Below the pieces are notes generated by a model that saw only the letters and a program-made list of their open reading frames with translations, was not told the DNA's origin and ran no database searches. The position numbers and the translations under genes are program-made. From positions 29,388,189 to 29,452,188 of the forward strand of contig CM055831.1 of NCBI GenBank assembly GCA_029582265.1: DNA of 64,000 nt. Reading direction: 5' to 3'. Position 1 is the first letter of the stretch, and every line of letters begins with the position of its first letter. The DNA is from Zoroaster sp. YZ-2022 (lineage: Eukaryota; Echinodermata; Asteroidea; Forcipulatida; Zoroasteridae). Positions 33,601 through 40,834 of the stretch are shown here, piece after piece.

Positions 33601-35563
33601 AGATACAGATATCTTTATACATTTAAAACATAATCTTTTTAATGAACGTTTAAAGCTTAATATATCACCAGCCCCTTTTATTACATTATAGATACAGATG
33701 TCTTTATACATTTAAAACATAATCTTTTTGTTTAAAGGTTAATATACCACGAGCCCCTTTTATTACAATTGGTAATTCGTTATAATACGAAGGTCCTACA
33801 TACCATTTAAACACATTTAAACACCTATACATTAAAATTCCATTAAAATAATCTCGTCTCTGAGTATTAACTGTAGGAACATTTAACATTTTAAGAAGGT
33901 CATATGGACTAATATTCCAATCGTAGTTATTTGTCAGTAAGCGTGCCATTCTGTTTGGAAAGCGTTGAACTCTGTTTAATTGTACACCAGGTGAATAGCC
34001 CATAATTATAGTTATGCAATAATCAATGTGGGGTTGATATTGGATCATTACCAAAGTCACGACTGATTTCTTTACTTCTAACTTGGTTTGTCATTTTTTT
34101 TAGCTGTGATAGGCAAGCCGGAGCAGGATGTTGATCCAAATCTACTCTGGAACTGGAGAAAATCTTTCTGTTGTTGCGTCTTCTCTTCGGAAGAAGACGA
34201 TCAGGTATACATAACAACCTCCTCTCCAAGGACCTTTAAGCAGTTTCTGTATCACTCATACACACTGCTCTCACGCCCTGGAAAGTGATGATTTCAATAT
34301 TCAAAATTCTTGGATATTGAAATAAGGTGTTTTTAGCCGATGTGCTTTTGGGTTATATTCTAATAGGCCTACACGGTTTCCAACAAAAGTGTGTGTTACA
34401 GTAGGAAGGCCGGGGGCCAATTTCATGCAGCGAAACAGAGAATTTGACTAAGCAACTATTTTTGCTGTAAGCAATATAAAACAGACTACCAGCCAAAATG
34501 CATATATTTTTGTATGAAAGTTTGGCTGGTAACCAAAGAGATTTGCTAAGCAAATATTTTTGCTGTAAGCAATATAAAACAGACTACCAGCCAAAATGTA
34601 TACATTTTTGCATGAAAGTTTGGCTGGTAACCAAAGAGATTTGCTAAGCAAATATTTTTGCTGTAAGCAATATAAAACAGACTACCAGCCAAAATGCATA
34701 CATTTTTGCATGAAAGTTTGGCTGGTAACCAAAGAGATTTGCTAAGCAAATATTTTTGCTGTAAGCAATATAAAACAGACTACCAGCCAAAATGCATACA
34801 TTTTTGCATGAAAGTTTGGCTGGTAACCAAAGAGATTTGCTAAGCAAATTTGTCTGGTAAGCAATGTTTTGTGCTCAGCAGCTCTATACAATTTTGCAGT
34901 AACCAATCAGTGTTGCAGAAATCACTTTTCCCACCATGGTCTAGTAGTAGTAGTGAGAACGAGGTGGACCCCGAAGACGAGGCTGGATACATAGGCCGTT
35001 TTCGAAACATCTGGCTTCGTCTCCGTCTTGGCTCCGTTCGTGCGGTTTTTCAATGATGACAACCTGGAGACGAAGCCGAAGCTAGTGCTTTCGAAATATT
35101 CATTTTACTAAAATTCATTTACTAAAATTCATTTACTAAAATTCATTTTACTAAAAGTCTATAGACTGATATTACGTGCTTGAGCAAGGGCCAATGGGCG
35201 GATACAGAATGACAAAAAGGGGAGGAGCACACAACCAAACATGGGAGGGGCACATTTGCTCAAAATTAGAGAATAGATGATGAAGTGTATATCTAATAAC
35301 TTGTTTGACACCCCTGGATTCACCAATGATTTTGCGGATTTTGGGAGAGCTGTTATTTACAAAATGGCTTTTGAACAATTAAGACCTTTGGAGAAAATTA
35401 ACATTAACACGTTTTAATCTTGCAGAAATCACTGTGTGTCCGCAAAGGCGACATTACCATTGTTCATGATGTAACAATTGAGAAAAAGGATGGGCTTGAT
35501 GAACCACAAGGAATCCTCAACCCTGTAATGTTCGATGACATCTCAATAACTACACATTTGTAA
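9644..35563 (+). CDS. Gene A: SLC5 Na+/solute symporter, SMCT/SMVT-like (16 coding exons, complete)
   Basis: Coding exons 9644-9796, 11258-11458, 12502-12567, 13559-13610, 14054-14127, 18086-18237, 20590-20730, 22383-22512, 23462-23550, 23955-24067, 25588-25655, 28455-28541, 29832-30046, 32726-32829, 34104-34204 and 35426-35563 join in one frame to 627 residues. All introns are GT-AG. Length fits SLC5A8 (about 610) and SLC5A6 (about 635). Family marks: GGIKAVLWADCFQ after helix 5; QVQRYATCKS after helix 7; and the Na+-site helix STTSSILNSIA (residues 353-363). About 13 membrane helices are predicted, with an extracellular loop carrying N-glycosylation sequons at N482, N489, N502 and N522. A cytoplasmic tail ends in T-H-L, a class I PDZ ligand type. 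The family moves monocarboxylates or vitamins with Na+ across the plasma membrane; which substrate applies is unknown. The branch assignment is from memory of the family, not a search. Confidence 0.93.
9797..11257 (+). other. Gene A intron 1
   Basis: A 1.46-kb intron. Near its start (about 9845-9868) is the right end of a CAGCGGCGTAGCCA-family element. Around 10707 there is a short GTGCCGGGTATCC scrap related to the element at 3318-3712. Nothing else is recognised. Confidence 0.6.
11258..11458 (+). CDS. Gene A exon 2 (residues 52-118)
   Basis: Encodes the broken helix 2, which in SLC5 structures forms part of the Na+ and substrate sites (AMSLLASLFTGVFIQGSVSE), then helix 3. It ends LKSVYQ, the equivalent of the STYEY segment in vertebrate SLC5A8. 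About 70% identical to gene B at protein level (47 of 67). Phase 0 at both ends. Confidence 0.93.
11762..12297. repeat. Large foldback element in intron 2
   Basis: The left arm (TATTGTAAACAGTAACTTTCTCTGAACACC...) is an imperfect complement of the right arm ending GGTGTTCGGAGAAAGTGAG...TTTTACAATATTTTA. A further partial copy seems to sit inside (about 12000-12140). A related foldback lies in intron 5 (14340-14665). No coding capacity. Confidence 0.65.
12502..12567 (+). CDS. Gene A exon 3 (residues 119-140)
   Basis: Follows TTTGCAG and ends before GTAAGTC. Encodes YLDLRF plus the start of helix 4; YLDLRFN matches the YLELRFN signature of vertebrate SLC5A8-type proteins. About 85% nucleotide identity to gene B (10 differences in 66). 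Phase 0 at both ends. Confidence 0.92.
13559..13610 (+). CDS. Gene A exon 4 (residues 141-158, split codon)
   Basis: A 52-nt exon after CTGTTTAG and before GTGAGT, ending in phase 1. Encodes the rest of helix 4 (ILHSGIATFAASLVLTT). Too short to be found as an open frame; it is supported by splice sites, phase and the gene B counterpart at 55685-55736. Confidence 0.87.
14054..14127 (+). CDS. Gene A exon 5 (residues 158-182)
   Basis: Follows CTCTTTCCAG and ends before GTAAGTAC. Encodes TGSQLSVLSSAIILSAVCT, helix 5. It differs from gene B exon 5 at only 2 of 74 nt (one amino acid, A to T), far fewer than any other exon pair, and the flanking ~20 nt of intron are also similar. This looks like a gene-conversion tract. 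Confidence 0.93.
14340..14665. repeat. Foldback element in intron 5
   Basis: Arms of about 100 nt: the left contains CCGAACCCATTTTTGGTATC and AATTCAGACAAGCC; the right contains the imperfect complement, ending AAAAAGGGTTCAGAGAAAGT. The same family as the intron 2 foldback. Confidence 0.65.
15466..15722. mobile_element. piggyBac-like miniature element
   Basis: Bounded by TTAACCCTCCTACT and AGTAGGAGGGTTAA, perfect inverted ends. If TTAA is the target duplication, the element runs CCCTCCTAC...GTAGGAGGG, the pattern expected of piggyBac-type elements. The interior is rich in CATTTGAATGG-like inverted motifs. No coding capacity. Confidence 0.7.
16160..17089 (+). pseudogene. LINE reverse transcriptase fragment in intron 5
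   Basis: The first frame (16165-16650) opens with RLLADDCILYREI, the catalytic ADD box region, then KSHTYLGVEINHNLSW and KLEYCASVWDPH, typical of CR1/Jockey-group reverse transcriptases. The second frame (16643-17089) continues with LQWKSLEERRAISRLPLLYK and FLPRTLVEWNRLP. The two are one protein broken by a frameshift near 16640. The 5' half, with the endonuclease and fingers, is missing. A relic in the same orientation as gene A. Confidence 0.87.
18086..18237 (+). CDS. Gene A exon 6 (residues 183-233)
   Basis: Follows TTTCACAG and ends TTTGA before GTGAGT, phase 2. Starts with the family signature GGIKAVLWADCFQM, then helix 6 and an extracellular LEGGRFNLF stretch. The usual T of the WTDVFQ motif is A here, as in gene B. 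The donor is followed within ~25 nt by a LINE tail. Confidence 0.92.
18262..18616 (+). mobile_element. 3' end of a CR1/L2-like LINE, next to the exon 6 donor
   Basis: Encodes the terminal reverse-transcriptase segment (WGDRSFSVAAPRLWIHLP...FKSMLKTHLM), then a tail reading GCGCCTTGAGCGCTCAG and GGTGGATATGTGCGCGCTA, and a (TTA)n run to about 18616. The tail resembles the 3' end of the tRNA-Leu SINEs in this window. Confidence 0.85.
19785..20060 (+). repeat. Interspersed repeat (copy also at 40835-41080, reversed)
   Basis: Contains GGGGCGGATCCAGATTC, AACCAAAAGAAGGGGGAGAA and AATAAGTAAGCATGTTGG. The reverse complement of 40835-41080 matches along its length. Short open frames in it are not conserved. 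Class unknown. Confidence 0.7.
20590..20730 (+). CDS. Gene A exon 7 (residues 233-280)
   Basis: Follows TCTTGAAG and ends CACAA before GTACGT, phase 2. Encodes FNPDPRVYVTFWAVFIGG, helix 7 and YQVQRYATCKS. FNPxP and QVQRY-CKS are hallmarks of the SMCT/SMVT branch. Confidence 0.92.
21466..22242. mobile_element. Miniature element interrupted by a nested hAT element
   Basis: The outer element starts near GGCCTTAGACTGGTC and ends near GTCAGATCTTAAGGCTAGA. Inside are paired GATCTGACGTCACGCTT and AGCGTGACGTCAGATC. An uninterrupted relative lies at 24528-24785. The interruption is the 500-bp element at 21509-22008. The open frames here are chance. Confidence 0.75.
21509..22008. mobile_element. Nested hAT-type miniature element, 8-bp TSD TATAGACA
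   Basis: A 500-bp GC-rich insertion with ends CAGGGCCAGATTAGCC and (reverse complement of the right end) CAGGGACGGATTAACC. TATAGACA is repeated at 21501-21508 and 22009-22016. CAGGG ends with an 8-bp duplication are classic hAT features. The interior holds several GGGGCCC palindromes and the paired ACCGTACAAAGCCCAGC hairpin. No transposase. Confidence 0.92.
22383..22512 (+). CDS. Gene A exon 8 (residues 280-323)
   Basis: Follows TTACACAG and ends GATGGG before GTAAGC, phase 0. Encodes helix 8 (FIVGCVAVTILCVLAGMSIY) and the YAGCDP loop; the CDP triplet is shared with gene B and vertebrate SLC5A8. Confidence 0.92.
22898..23273. mobile_element. Miniature element, 'GGCCAAAAAAGTCTCCGG' family
   Basis: The best-preserved copy: TTTAAGGCCAAAAA at the left and CCGGAGACTTTTTTGGCC plus TTAAA at the right. 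It is in reverse orientation to the copies at 5826 and 8862. It lies in intron 8, about 190 nt upstream of exon 9. Confidence 0.78.
23462..23550 (+). CDS. Gene A exon 9 (residues 324-353)
   Basis: Follows TTCCTCAG and ends CTTAG before GTAGGC, phase 2. Encodes LLPFYILQAFQNFPGIPGLL and the start of helix 9. The PGLPGLF-type stretch is diagnostic of this SLC5 branch. Confidence 0.92.
23955..24067 (+). CDS. Gene A exon 10 (residues 353-391), Na+-site helix
   Basis: Follows TTTTTTGCAG and ends before GTAAGC, phase 1. Encodes STTSSILNSIATITGEHII. By analogy with SGLT structures the paired serines/threonines here coordinate the conserved Na+ ion. Both paralogues keep S-T-T-S-S and N. Confidence 0.93.
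24414..24523 (+). repeat. 110-bp segment, perfectly duplicated at 25363-25472
   Basis: From ACTGTAAAAAGCGGGTC to TTCAAAATGGCA the two copies appear identical. This copy sits immediately left of the miniature element at 24528; the second lies inside a hAT-like element. Confidence 0.93.
24528..24785. mobile_element. Miniature element related to 21466-22242
   Basis: Uninterrupted relative of the outer element at 21466: CTAGACTGGTC at the left, ATCTTCAGGCTAGGCAGG at the right, and paired GATCTGACGTCACGCTT and AGCGTGACGTCAGATC inside. This family contains CRE-like TGACGTCA cores. Confidence 0.7.
25185..25530. mobile_element. hAT-like CAGCGGCGTAGCCA element with 110-bp filler
   Basis: Ends CAGCGGCGTAGCCA and TGGCTACGCCGCTG. 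Inside, after CCCACTG, the 110-bp copy of 24414-24523 is spliced in, then the poly-C core and the right end resume. The target duplication is not clear. Confidence 0.82.
25588..25655 (+). CDS. Gene A exon 11 (residues 391-413)
   Basis: Follows TTTTTAG and ends CTCCCG before GTAAGC, phase 0. Encodes GFGGLNIATVLLVRQLGNVL, helix 10. Gene B has the same boundaries and reads GGFNIATSLFVGQLGNLL. Confidence 0.92.
25709..26988. mobile_element. Element with TAGGTGTTCGG ends enclosing a 148-bp array
   Basis: Starts TTAGGTGTTCGGGTATGTAC and ends CCGAACACCTA, inverted ends. Between them seven units begin at about 25902, 26074, 26222, 26370, 26519, 26668 and 26816, a spacing of 148-149 bp after the first. 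Each unit has ACTTCCTGTCC and CCGGAAGT, which pair as a 6-bp stem and carry GGAA cores. Class uncertain; the short frames are not conserved. Confidence 0.8.
27190..27440 (+). repeat. Interspersed repeat shared with 38350-38600
   Basis: Both contain AATGTTGAATTGCTATTTTT, CTTTCATTTGAGACA, AAAAACTCAAATTAATAAAA and TTTTAATCCTCAG, in the same order and strand. Ends are not clear. Confidence 0.7.
27708..28058 (-). mobile_element. tRNA-Leu-derived SINE
   Basis: Read on the minus strand: a tRNA-like head (27971-28053) with A box TGGCCGAGCGG, anticodon arm GGACTCAAGTTC as in tRNA-Leu(CAA), and B box GGGTTCGAA. The body includes TGTCCTTGAGCAAGACACTT and TATACTCCCCAGGGAGCTG, and the 3' tail GCGCCTTGAGCACCACTC...GTGCGCTATATAAG ends in (ATT)n. 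Other copies are at 28127-28396, 56621-56985 and 63787-64000. Confidence 0.9.
28127..28396 (-). mobile_element. 5'-truncated SINE of the same family
   Basis: Shares the body (GTGTCCTTGAGCAAGACACT, TATACTCCCCAGGGAGGAG) and a tail ending GTGCTATATAAATATGAC with 27708-28058, but lacks the tRNA head. It ends 58 nt upstream of exon 12. Confidence 0.82.
28455..28541 (+). CDS. Gene A exon 12 (residues 414-442)
   Basis: Follows TTTTTAG and ends AATTCAAAG before GTACGG, phase 0. Encodes helix 11 (AIIGIVGITNGPVCAVFILG) and FFRRANSK. The last 11 nt also form the start of the tandem repeat that fills the next ~500 nt. Confidence 0.92.
28531..29040 (+). repeat. 66-bp minisatellite starting on the exon 12 splice donor
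   Basis: Unit starts are near 28531, 28597, 28663, 28761, 28837, 28904 and 28970, mostly 66-67 bp apart. Each unit contains a version of CCAATTCAAAGGTACAGTA and GGTATGTAG. Two downstream copies (junctions 28914/28915 and 28980/28981) keep AAAG|GTACAG, as good a donor as the real one. The gene B intron has no such array. Confidence 0.9.
29644..29806. repeat. ~25-bp minisatellite just before exon 13
   Basis: About six units of CCCATAATCAATAAACATG plus TTTATT. Each unit holds the palindrome AATAAACATGTTTATT. The array ends 25 nt before the exon 13 acceptor, so branch point and pyrimidine tract are squeezed into that short gap or lie in the array. Confidence 0.88.
29832..30046 (+). CDS. Gene A exon 13 (residues 443-514)
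   Basis: Follows TTAATACAG and ends TCAAG before GTATGT, phase 2. Encodes helix 12 (LIGFVVGIAVGFWLFIGSLF), a PPPP turn and a serine/threonine-rich extracellular loop with sequons NVT, NTS and NMS. This loop is the glycosylated region in vertebrate SMCTs. Confidence 0.92.
30272..30484. mobile_element. Palindromic element, TTAAAGGGACAATATCGTC family, copy 1
   Basis: Both ends read TTAAAGGGACAATATCGTC inward, with internal inverted motifs such as CAGTGACTG. About ten copies are in this window (see 35760, 36967, 40677, 41081, 48118, 53880, 55344, 60800, 61981). Copies begin and end in TTAA, which may be the target duplication. No coding capacity. Confidence 0.85.
30864..31305. repeat. 28-bp minisatellite with higher-order structure
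   Basis: Units of ATGCTATATGGAATACACAA plus TTCCCAAA, some extended by a 9-bp ATGCTCAAA, with ATAAATATCACTGGTGG interrupting at two places (about 31048 and 31184). Several frames are open across it, but they are products of the repeat. Confidence 0.9.
32726..32829 (+). CDS. Gene A exon 14 (residues 514-549)
   Basis: Follows ATACCACAG and ends TTTGATG before GTAGGT, phase 1. Encodes an NIS sequon, then helix 13 (WYPTLCILLVLVVGLIASLI). The family's last membrane helix. Confidence 0.92.
33690..34060 (-). pseudogene. LINE reverse transcriptase remnant, minus strand, intron 14
   Basis: The minus strand encodes QPHIDYCITII and LNRVQRFPNRMARLLTNNYD, then NVPTVNTQRRDYFNGILMYR, typical of the region after the catalytic domain in Jockey/RTE-group LINEs. 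Only about 115 codons remain. Its 5' edge is about 45 nt from the exon 15 acceptor. Confidence 0.82.
34104..34204 (+). CDS. Gene A exon 15 (residues 549-582)
   Basis: Follows TTTTTTTTAG and ends GATCAG before GTATAC, phase 0. Encodes cytoplasmic sequence with a three-cysteine run (SFCCCVFSSEEDD), a possible palmitoylation site, followed by an acidic patch. Confidence 0.9.
34440..34855. repeat. 98-bp minisatellite in intron 15
   Basis: About four units, each with GCTAAGCAAATATTTTTGCT, ACCAGCCAAAATGCATACA and TTTGGCTGGTAACC. The ACCAGCCAAA and TTTGGCTGGT motifs are inverted within each unit. The minus-strand open frames recur at exact 98-nt steps, so they are repeat shadows. Confidence 0.9.
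35426..35563 (+). CDS. Gene A exon 16 (residues 583-627, stop TAA)
   Basis: Follows AATCTTGCAG. Encodes the cytoplasmic tail ending DDISITTHL and TAA. T-H-L fits a class I PDZ-binding motif; vertebrate SMCT1 is reported to bind PDZ scaffolds through its C-terminus. Confidence 0.9.
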   Translation, partial: KSLCVRKGDITIVHDVTIEKKDGLDEPQGILNPVMFDDISITTHL

Positions 35564-35759
35564 GTCAGCAATAGAATCTAATCACACTGCGGCCATCCTT
35601 GTCGGATGACCTTTTCTCCTACCAGCCTCGGTTTGGTCGCGTGCAGTCTTGCACATTATAAGAATACCAAGAAGGCTGTACCGCGATAAGGACGTAAATA
35701 TTGTTTACTAATAATTTTTTGGTAAAACATTTTTCTAAAACAATTTGTGTGTCTTTGTG

Positions 35760-35983
35760 TTAAAGGGACAATATCGTCACGATCAACAGGGAATGGAATC
35801 GGAGTGCTAGTTTTAGATTAACTCAGTGACTGAAAATAATACCCCACATGATAAGGTCATATTACTGTTGCTGCTGCATAAATGAGCCAGTAATTTTCAG
35901 TCACTATGTTCATCTTAAACTAGGACACCGATTCCATGCCCTGTTGAAAGTCTGCTCTGACCGTGACAATACTGTCCCTTTAA
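35760..35983. mobile_element. Palindromic element, TTAAAGGGACAATATCGTC family, copy 2
   Basis: Full length: TTAAAGGGACAATATCGTC at the left and GTGACAATACTGTCCCTTTA plus A at the right. It lies about 200 nt downstream of the gene A stop, so it may be part of the 3' UTR. Confidence 0.87.
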
Positions 35984-36122
35984 TGATATGGTCATACTTA
36001 GTAGATTTAAGTGTCAACCTTTCTTTCACTAGTTTTACAGTACTTTTAAAGGCCTATGACATTCACTTTGATGTAGATATATACGTAGGCCTATTATAGC
36101 ATTCATGCTTCTTGACAGTTTA

Positions 36123-36128
36123 AATAAA
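36123..36128 (+). terminator. Candidate polyadenylation signal, gene A
   Basis: AATAAA in TTTAAATAAAATTGG, 560 nt after the stop codon. Other AATAAA copies lie downstream, so the true 3' end is uncertain. Confidence 0.25.
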
Positions 36129-36754
36129 ATTGGAAATCTTTTTTTTTACATAAAGTGAAGATTGAGTATAATATTTTAACTTTGTAAAATGTTAATCCTG
36201 GACACTTAAGGAATTATGTGTCACAGCACTGTATACTGAAAGTGGAGAGAAGCAAAACCCGACATCATGCCCAAAGGAAACTGTGATTACTTCAAAAATT
36301 TGAACAGAAAAATAACACAACAAATACGAGGAATACAAACAACCTTTAAGCACAAACCAACCATAATGTTTCATCTGTTCCCAGGCTGTGACATCACTGA
36401 TCTTCTCATGAATATGCAAAATTGTCATTAGCATAATGATCTAAAGGTGTGTTTAAAAAGCTACCAAACACCCACTTATTTGCAATAAAAAGGTAGAAAA
36501 GTTATGTCAACAGAAAAACAGAGTACTGCATAATGTAAAATAAAATAAGGAAAATTAAAACCCGAAATTTCATAGGCCCTTTAAGAGTGGGTGTACTGGA
36601 GTTTATAATAAATACATTTTAAGCGATTTTTGTTTGTTTTAAGAAACTAGGTGTTGATGTAATAACTTCAGGCTTGCCATGCTGTAATTTTTATAAGGAA
36701 ATTTTAAATAAGCATAAACATAATGTAATATTTGTAACATGGGGAAAAGGATAA

Positions 36755-36830
36755 ATAAAGACTGTTTGCGGTGACACCATGTGAAATTCTTAATTGAATA
36801 GTAATTAGTTCTGAAAAGAACTGGAGGTTA
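36755..36830. repeat. Partial copy of the AAAGACTGTTTGCGGTGA foldback
   Basis: Reads AAAGACTGTTTGCGGTGACA and TAGTTCTGAAAAGAACTGG, matching one arm and the centre of the complete foldback at 57809-57945. A similar partial copy is at 50505-50630. Confidence 0.6.
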
Positions 36831-36966
36831 ACCAGCATGAACGTATTTTTAGTGATGACATTTAGGATTAATCATAAGAGTTGGGTTTGTAAACGGAGTA
36901 GGTTAGCGGGGAAATTATGTAAGTTATATATTTTGAGTTTATGCAGTTCTGCGAAGAAACGTTCGA

Positions 36967-37190
36967 TAAAAGGGGCAGTATCGTCACGATCAACAGGGCA
37001 TGGAATCAGAATGCTAGTTTTAGATTAACTCATTGACTGAAAATAATACCCCACATGATAAGTTCATATTACCGTTGCTGCTGCGTAAATGAGCCAGTAA
37101 TTTTCAGTCACTGTGTTAATCTTAAACTAGGATATCAATTCCATGCCCTGTTTAAAGTTTGGTATGATCGTGACGATACTGCCCCTTTAA
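36967..37190. mobile_element. Palindromic element, TTAAAGGGACAATATCGTC family, copy 3
   Basis: Full length, with AGGGGCAGTATCGTCACGAT and CGTGACGATACTGCCCCTTT ends; the GGGGCAG variant of the family. Confidence 0.87.
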
Positions 37191-37634
37191 CTAGACGTTT
37201 CTTTTGAAGACGGTTTTACCCTCTGATGGCAACTCTTTGAAATTCGAAATAACAAGGGGCGGACACAGAAATGAAAAGAGGTGCTGAAGTTTTCCCCTGT
37301 ATATCTCTCAACAGAGGGGGCAGTAGACGTGACAAACATTTTTCCCTGAGATTAAATATTTCAAAAATCGCCACTGCTCCTTCCCCTCCCTCCCGGATTC
37401 GCCCGTGGTAACAATTCCTCTTATTTTCGTTAATAATTATGAAAACATATTTCTCAGAGTGATTGAGAAATACAACTTGTACCAACTTTACACCTTGCAT
37501 GCTTTGATATCATAAACCAATGTCGAGTTTCAAGTCAATTCTGGTGGAAGAAAACTGGCTTTCCCAAAGTCGTTGTGTAAACAAAATGTCTGGCTTCAGC
37601 ATTTCACTAACGGGCAAAAGGTTTTATCCTAAAC

Positions 37635-37800
37635 CAGCGGCGTAGCCACTGGGGGGGCACGTGCCCCCCACAAATTTCCAGTGCCCCCCCACGAAAAATC
37701 CTCATAGTGCCCCAAAAAACAGAAAAGAAAAAGAAAAGGGAAAAAACCCATACCCCGGCCCCCCCCCCCCCCCACTGAAAAAGTCCTGGCTACGCCGCTG
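37635..37800. mobile_element. hAT-like CAGCGGCGTAGCCA element, 8-bp TSD TCCTAAAC
   Basis: Perfect CAGCGGCGTAGCCA / TGGCTACGCCGCTG ends, flanked by TCCTAAAC at 37627-37634 and 37801-37808. This copy settles the family as hAT-type. Confidence 0.92.
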
Positions 37801-38349
37801 TCCTAAACTGGCAAAGTCTCATTTAAAGTTGTTCACCCAAAAGAAGGGATACTCCTGTAAAGCTTGTCCGAAGTATAAAAGGTGGTTAGAAACAGTTGTC
37901 ATGAATATTGTAACTCTTTTGGTAAACCCGTGTTATTTATTGACAGCCGGATGGGTGTATTATTTTCATAGAGCTACTTGAAAAAGGTTTTCAAAAAATG
38001 TTTTTGTTTGTTTGTATGTTTTGGTAAAATGAAAATGACAATCTGTCAAAAGCAAACATCATTAAGTTTGGATGGAACGAGCTAACGATACTAAGCAATG
38101 CTCAGCAAGTTGTTGTGGATTTCTTTAAAAGTAGTGCATTATTTTTAAGGACCCGATGTCTTTCAAAGCAGCTCTATTTTTGTAAAGAGCTATTGCTGTA
38201 AATAAAATAAGTACATTTTTATGGTTAACGAACACGCTATTACGTTAAACGTACGAAGGCCTGGGACTAATATCACGGCGCTGCTTACCGTAAACGATAC
38301 ATCTATGCTTATTATACGAATTCGTAAGCGTATTTCACCGCTTAAAGAT

Positions 38350-38600
38350 TATCGCCCGAGTTGACGGTAAAAATAGATTTAAATGTTGAATTGCTATTTT
38401 TCTGGGGTTAAGGAAGTTTTAAACTTTCATTTGAGACATTGAACAAAAAAATGCGTCAAATATTAGTATCAGTATAAAATTAAAAACTCAAATTAATAAA
38501 AAGTGGGACCCCGCGTTTTAATCCTCAGGTTGCACGTGCCCACACAAAATTGTGCCTAACGGCTGAGGGCGTGTGCAGTCTTCCGATTGCCCAGCGTGGC
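38350..38600 (+). repeat. Interspersed repeat shared with 27190-27440
   Basis: Matches 27190-27440 in order and strand; see that entry. Ends are unclear. Confidence 0.7.
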
Positions 38601-40027
38601 CATCAATCAGAACATTTGAAATACCAGATATTATTATTATTATTATTATTTTAATAACGACATCATCTTTCAAAATTGTCATAACTTTTAGCTTGTTCAC
38701 ATGCGTACTTCACGTAACCGAGATAAATAAATTTGCGTTAGCCAAGTAAGCGAAAAAAGTGGCAGTAAGAACACACAGTGTTGTTCCATCTTAAGTAAAA
38801 AGCAGCACCATGAAGTTGGGCCCAGGCTTGATATAGTTTCAGAAATCCATAAAAAACAAAATTTGTTTACATAAAAGAAAGGTTTAAATTGTATATAAAA
38901 CAAATTAAAATTCTATATTTGTTTTTCGATTATTCAAAGCGAACCTGAGACCTCTGGATTCAGAACCGTATGAGTTGTGTCTTTAGTCAATTTCTTTGAT
39001 ATATTACTCATAAATTACTGTTTGAAAGTTGTATTCTGAAAAATTTATATTTTGCGAATTTTATAATTTTGTAATTGTCTGATTAAAAGTACCGTGCAAA
39101 ACGGGGATATTTGATTCTTTCATGAGAATCGATCATGCTCTTAATATTATCAAATGAAAGTGTGACTCGAATAAAAATGGGGATCCGTTGACTTCTCAAT
39201 AATGGGGTCGTTGTCAACAATAAATCGATGTATACTTTGAGACGTGATCAGATATATTCTCGATTTATGAGCTTCATCATGAAAACATTTCAGGGACGTA
39301 TCCATAATCTACAGGGGCTGACCTCCAGTAAAATTTAAAAAAACCGCCATCACCACCACCACCACCACTGTATAACCGGGGTTGATTCAGTAAAGGGGCA
39401 CTTGGGGGAACGAGGAGTTTCAGGGGGAATTTTATACATGCACTTATGATTTTCTTTAATAGCGATCCAAATTCTGAGCGGGGGGGGGGGGGGGCAAGAT
39501 GCTTTTAGTTGCACCACTGTCCCCCTTCTCTCCGTTAGGCCTACATGAAATACAGCAATATAATCGGGGTTTTCTTGGTCTACTTTTTTTCTTTTTTACT
39601 TTTTTGTATTGTTTTTGTTTATTTTTGGTGAGCTGTGGCCCTCCCTGGACCTGCCACTGCTTTTGTAAATAAACGACGCCTTCTACCCTAATACTACATC
39701 ACACATCACTGACTAACACCTTGGTATCCTGCTGGCCGTTGAGCTTCACTTGATTTCAAAGCGAAATAAACTCTGTAATAATATTACATTTGATTGCAGC
39801 GAACGTTTCAACATGTGTCAACTTTCAAGATTACTTTGCCGAAATTCGGCCCTGTTTAGGAGACCATGAAGTGTATTGCCATAAAAACATCAGTCGCATT
39901 CAATCTGTCTAGACGAGTAAAAGCTTCAAAGTAAACATTATTTTAAAGATTCGTTCGGGTTTTGATTCGTTTGTTTATGTTGGCGTTGGATGACTGCGGA
40001 AATCCATCGATATCAAATACTATATTC

Positions 40028-40425
40028 TAGGGCTGTGCTGGGTATCCGGGTATCCGGATACCCGACCGAAACGGTCATTACCCGGATCCATTTTTCGGTT
40101 CCAATTACCCGTAAACTTTTTTTAAATTCGGACTTAACATTTGAGCGGTGCGAACAGAAATCTGTGACTCTTGAACAATGTAATGTTTACACTTTTACAG
40201 ACAGTTATCTTTAAATTCAAGAGATTGCACTCCAATAAAGAAAAGATCGATTTAAGTATGGTATCCTCTGTATTATAAAAGTCAATTTGTTACCATTTAC
40301 AGTACATGTATTTGTACACCACCGGAGGCATGTTTTCAATAAAAATGAAAACGGGTATCCGGGTATCCGAAGTTTCCTGATTTTGGGTATCCGGTTCCGA
40401 AAATATCCGAAAACGCACAGCCCTA
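40028..40425. mobile_element. hAT-type 'TAGGGCTGTGC' element, copy 2
   Basis: Ends TAGGGCTGTGC and GCACAGCCCTA, with the body near-identical to 3318-3712. The flanks CTATATTC and CTATAATA agree at 6 of 8 positions, an eroded 8-bp duplication. Confidence 0.87.
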
Positions 40426-40676
40426 CTATAATATTATTCACTTTCAAAATACTACGTTCACTCTGTCACGTGTTAACAAATGGGCTGCGGAAGATAAGGA
40501 CCTCGCCTTCGGCTCGGTCCCTTTGGTTCGGTCTCTATCGCACGTGACCACTCCCAAAACCGGTCATATAACCTGCAGTATTAGAACGCTCGACAAACTG
40601 TTATTTCGTTAATATTATAGGCATTATACTATAAAACAAAACAAATCCAAAAACGTGTTTCTATTCGAAACGTTAT

Positions 40677-40760
40677 TTAAAGAGAAAGTATCGTAACGAT
40701 CAGAGCAGACATTGAATCGGTGTCCTAGTTTAAGATGAACACAATGACTGAACATTACAA
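40677..40760. mobile_element. Palindromic element, TTAAAGGG family, partial copy
   Basis: Left end only: TTAAAGAGAAAGTATCGTAA through TGTCCTAGTTTAAGATGAAC. The right half is missing. Confidence 0.7.
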
Positions 40761-40834
40761 AATATGCAAATGGTTACATTCGTTTCCAGATAGTTTGTTA
40801 ATTTGTCCCACGATATTTTCCAGGTCTCAATTAC

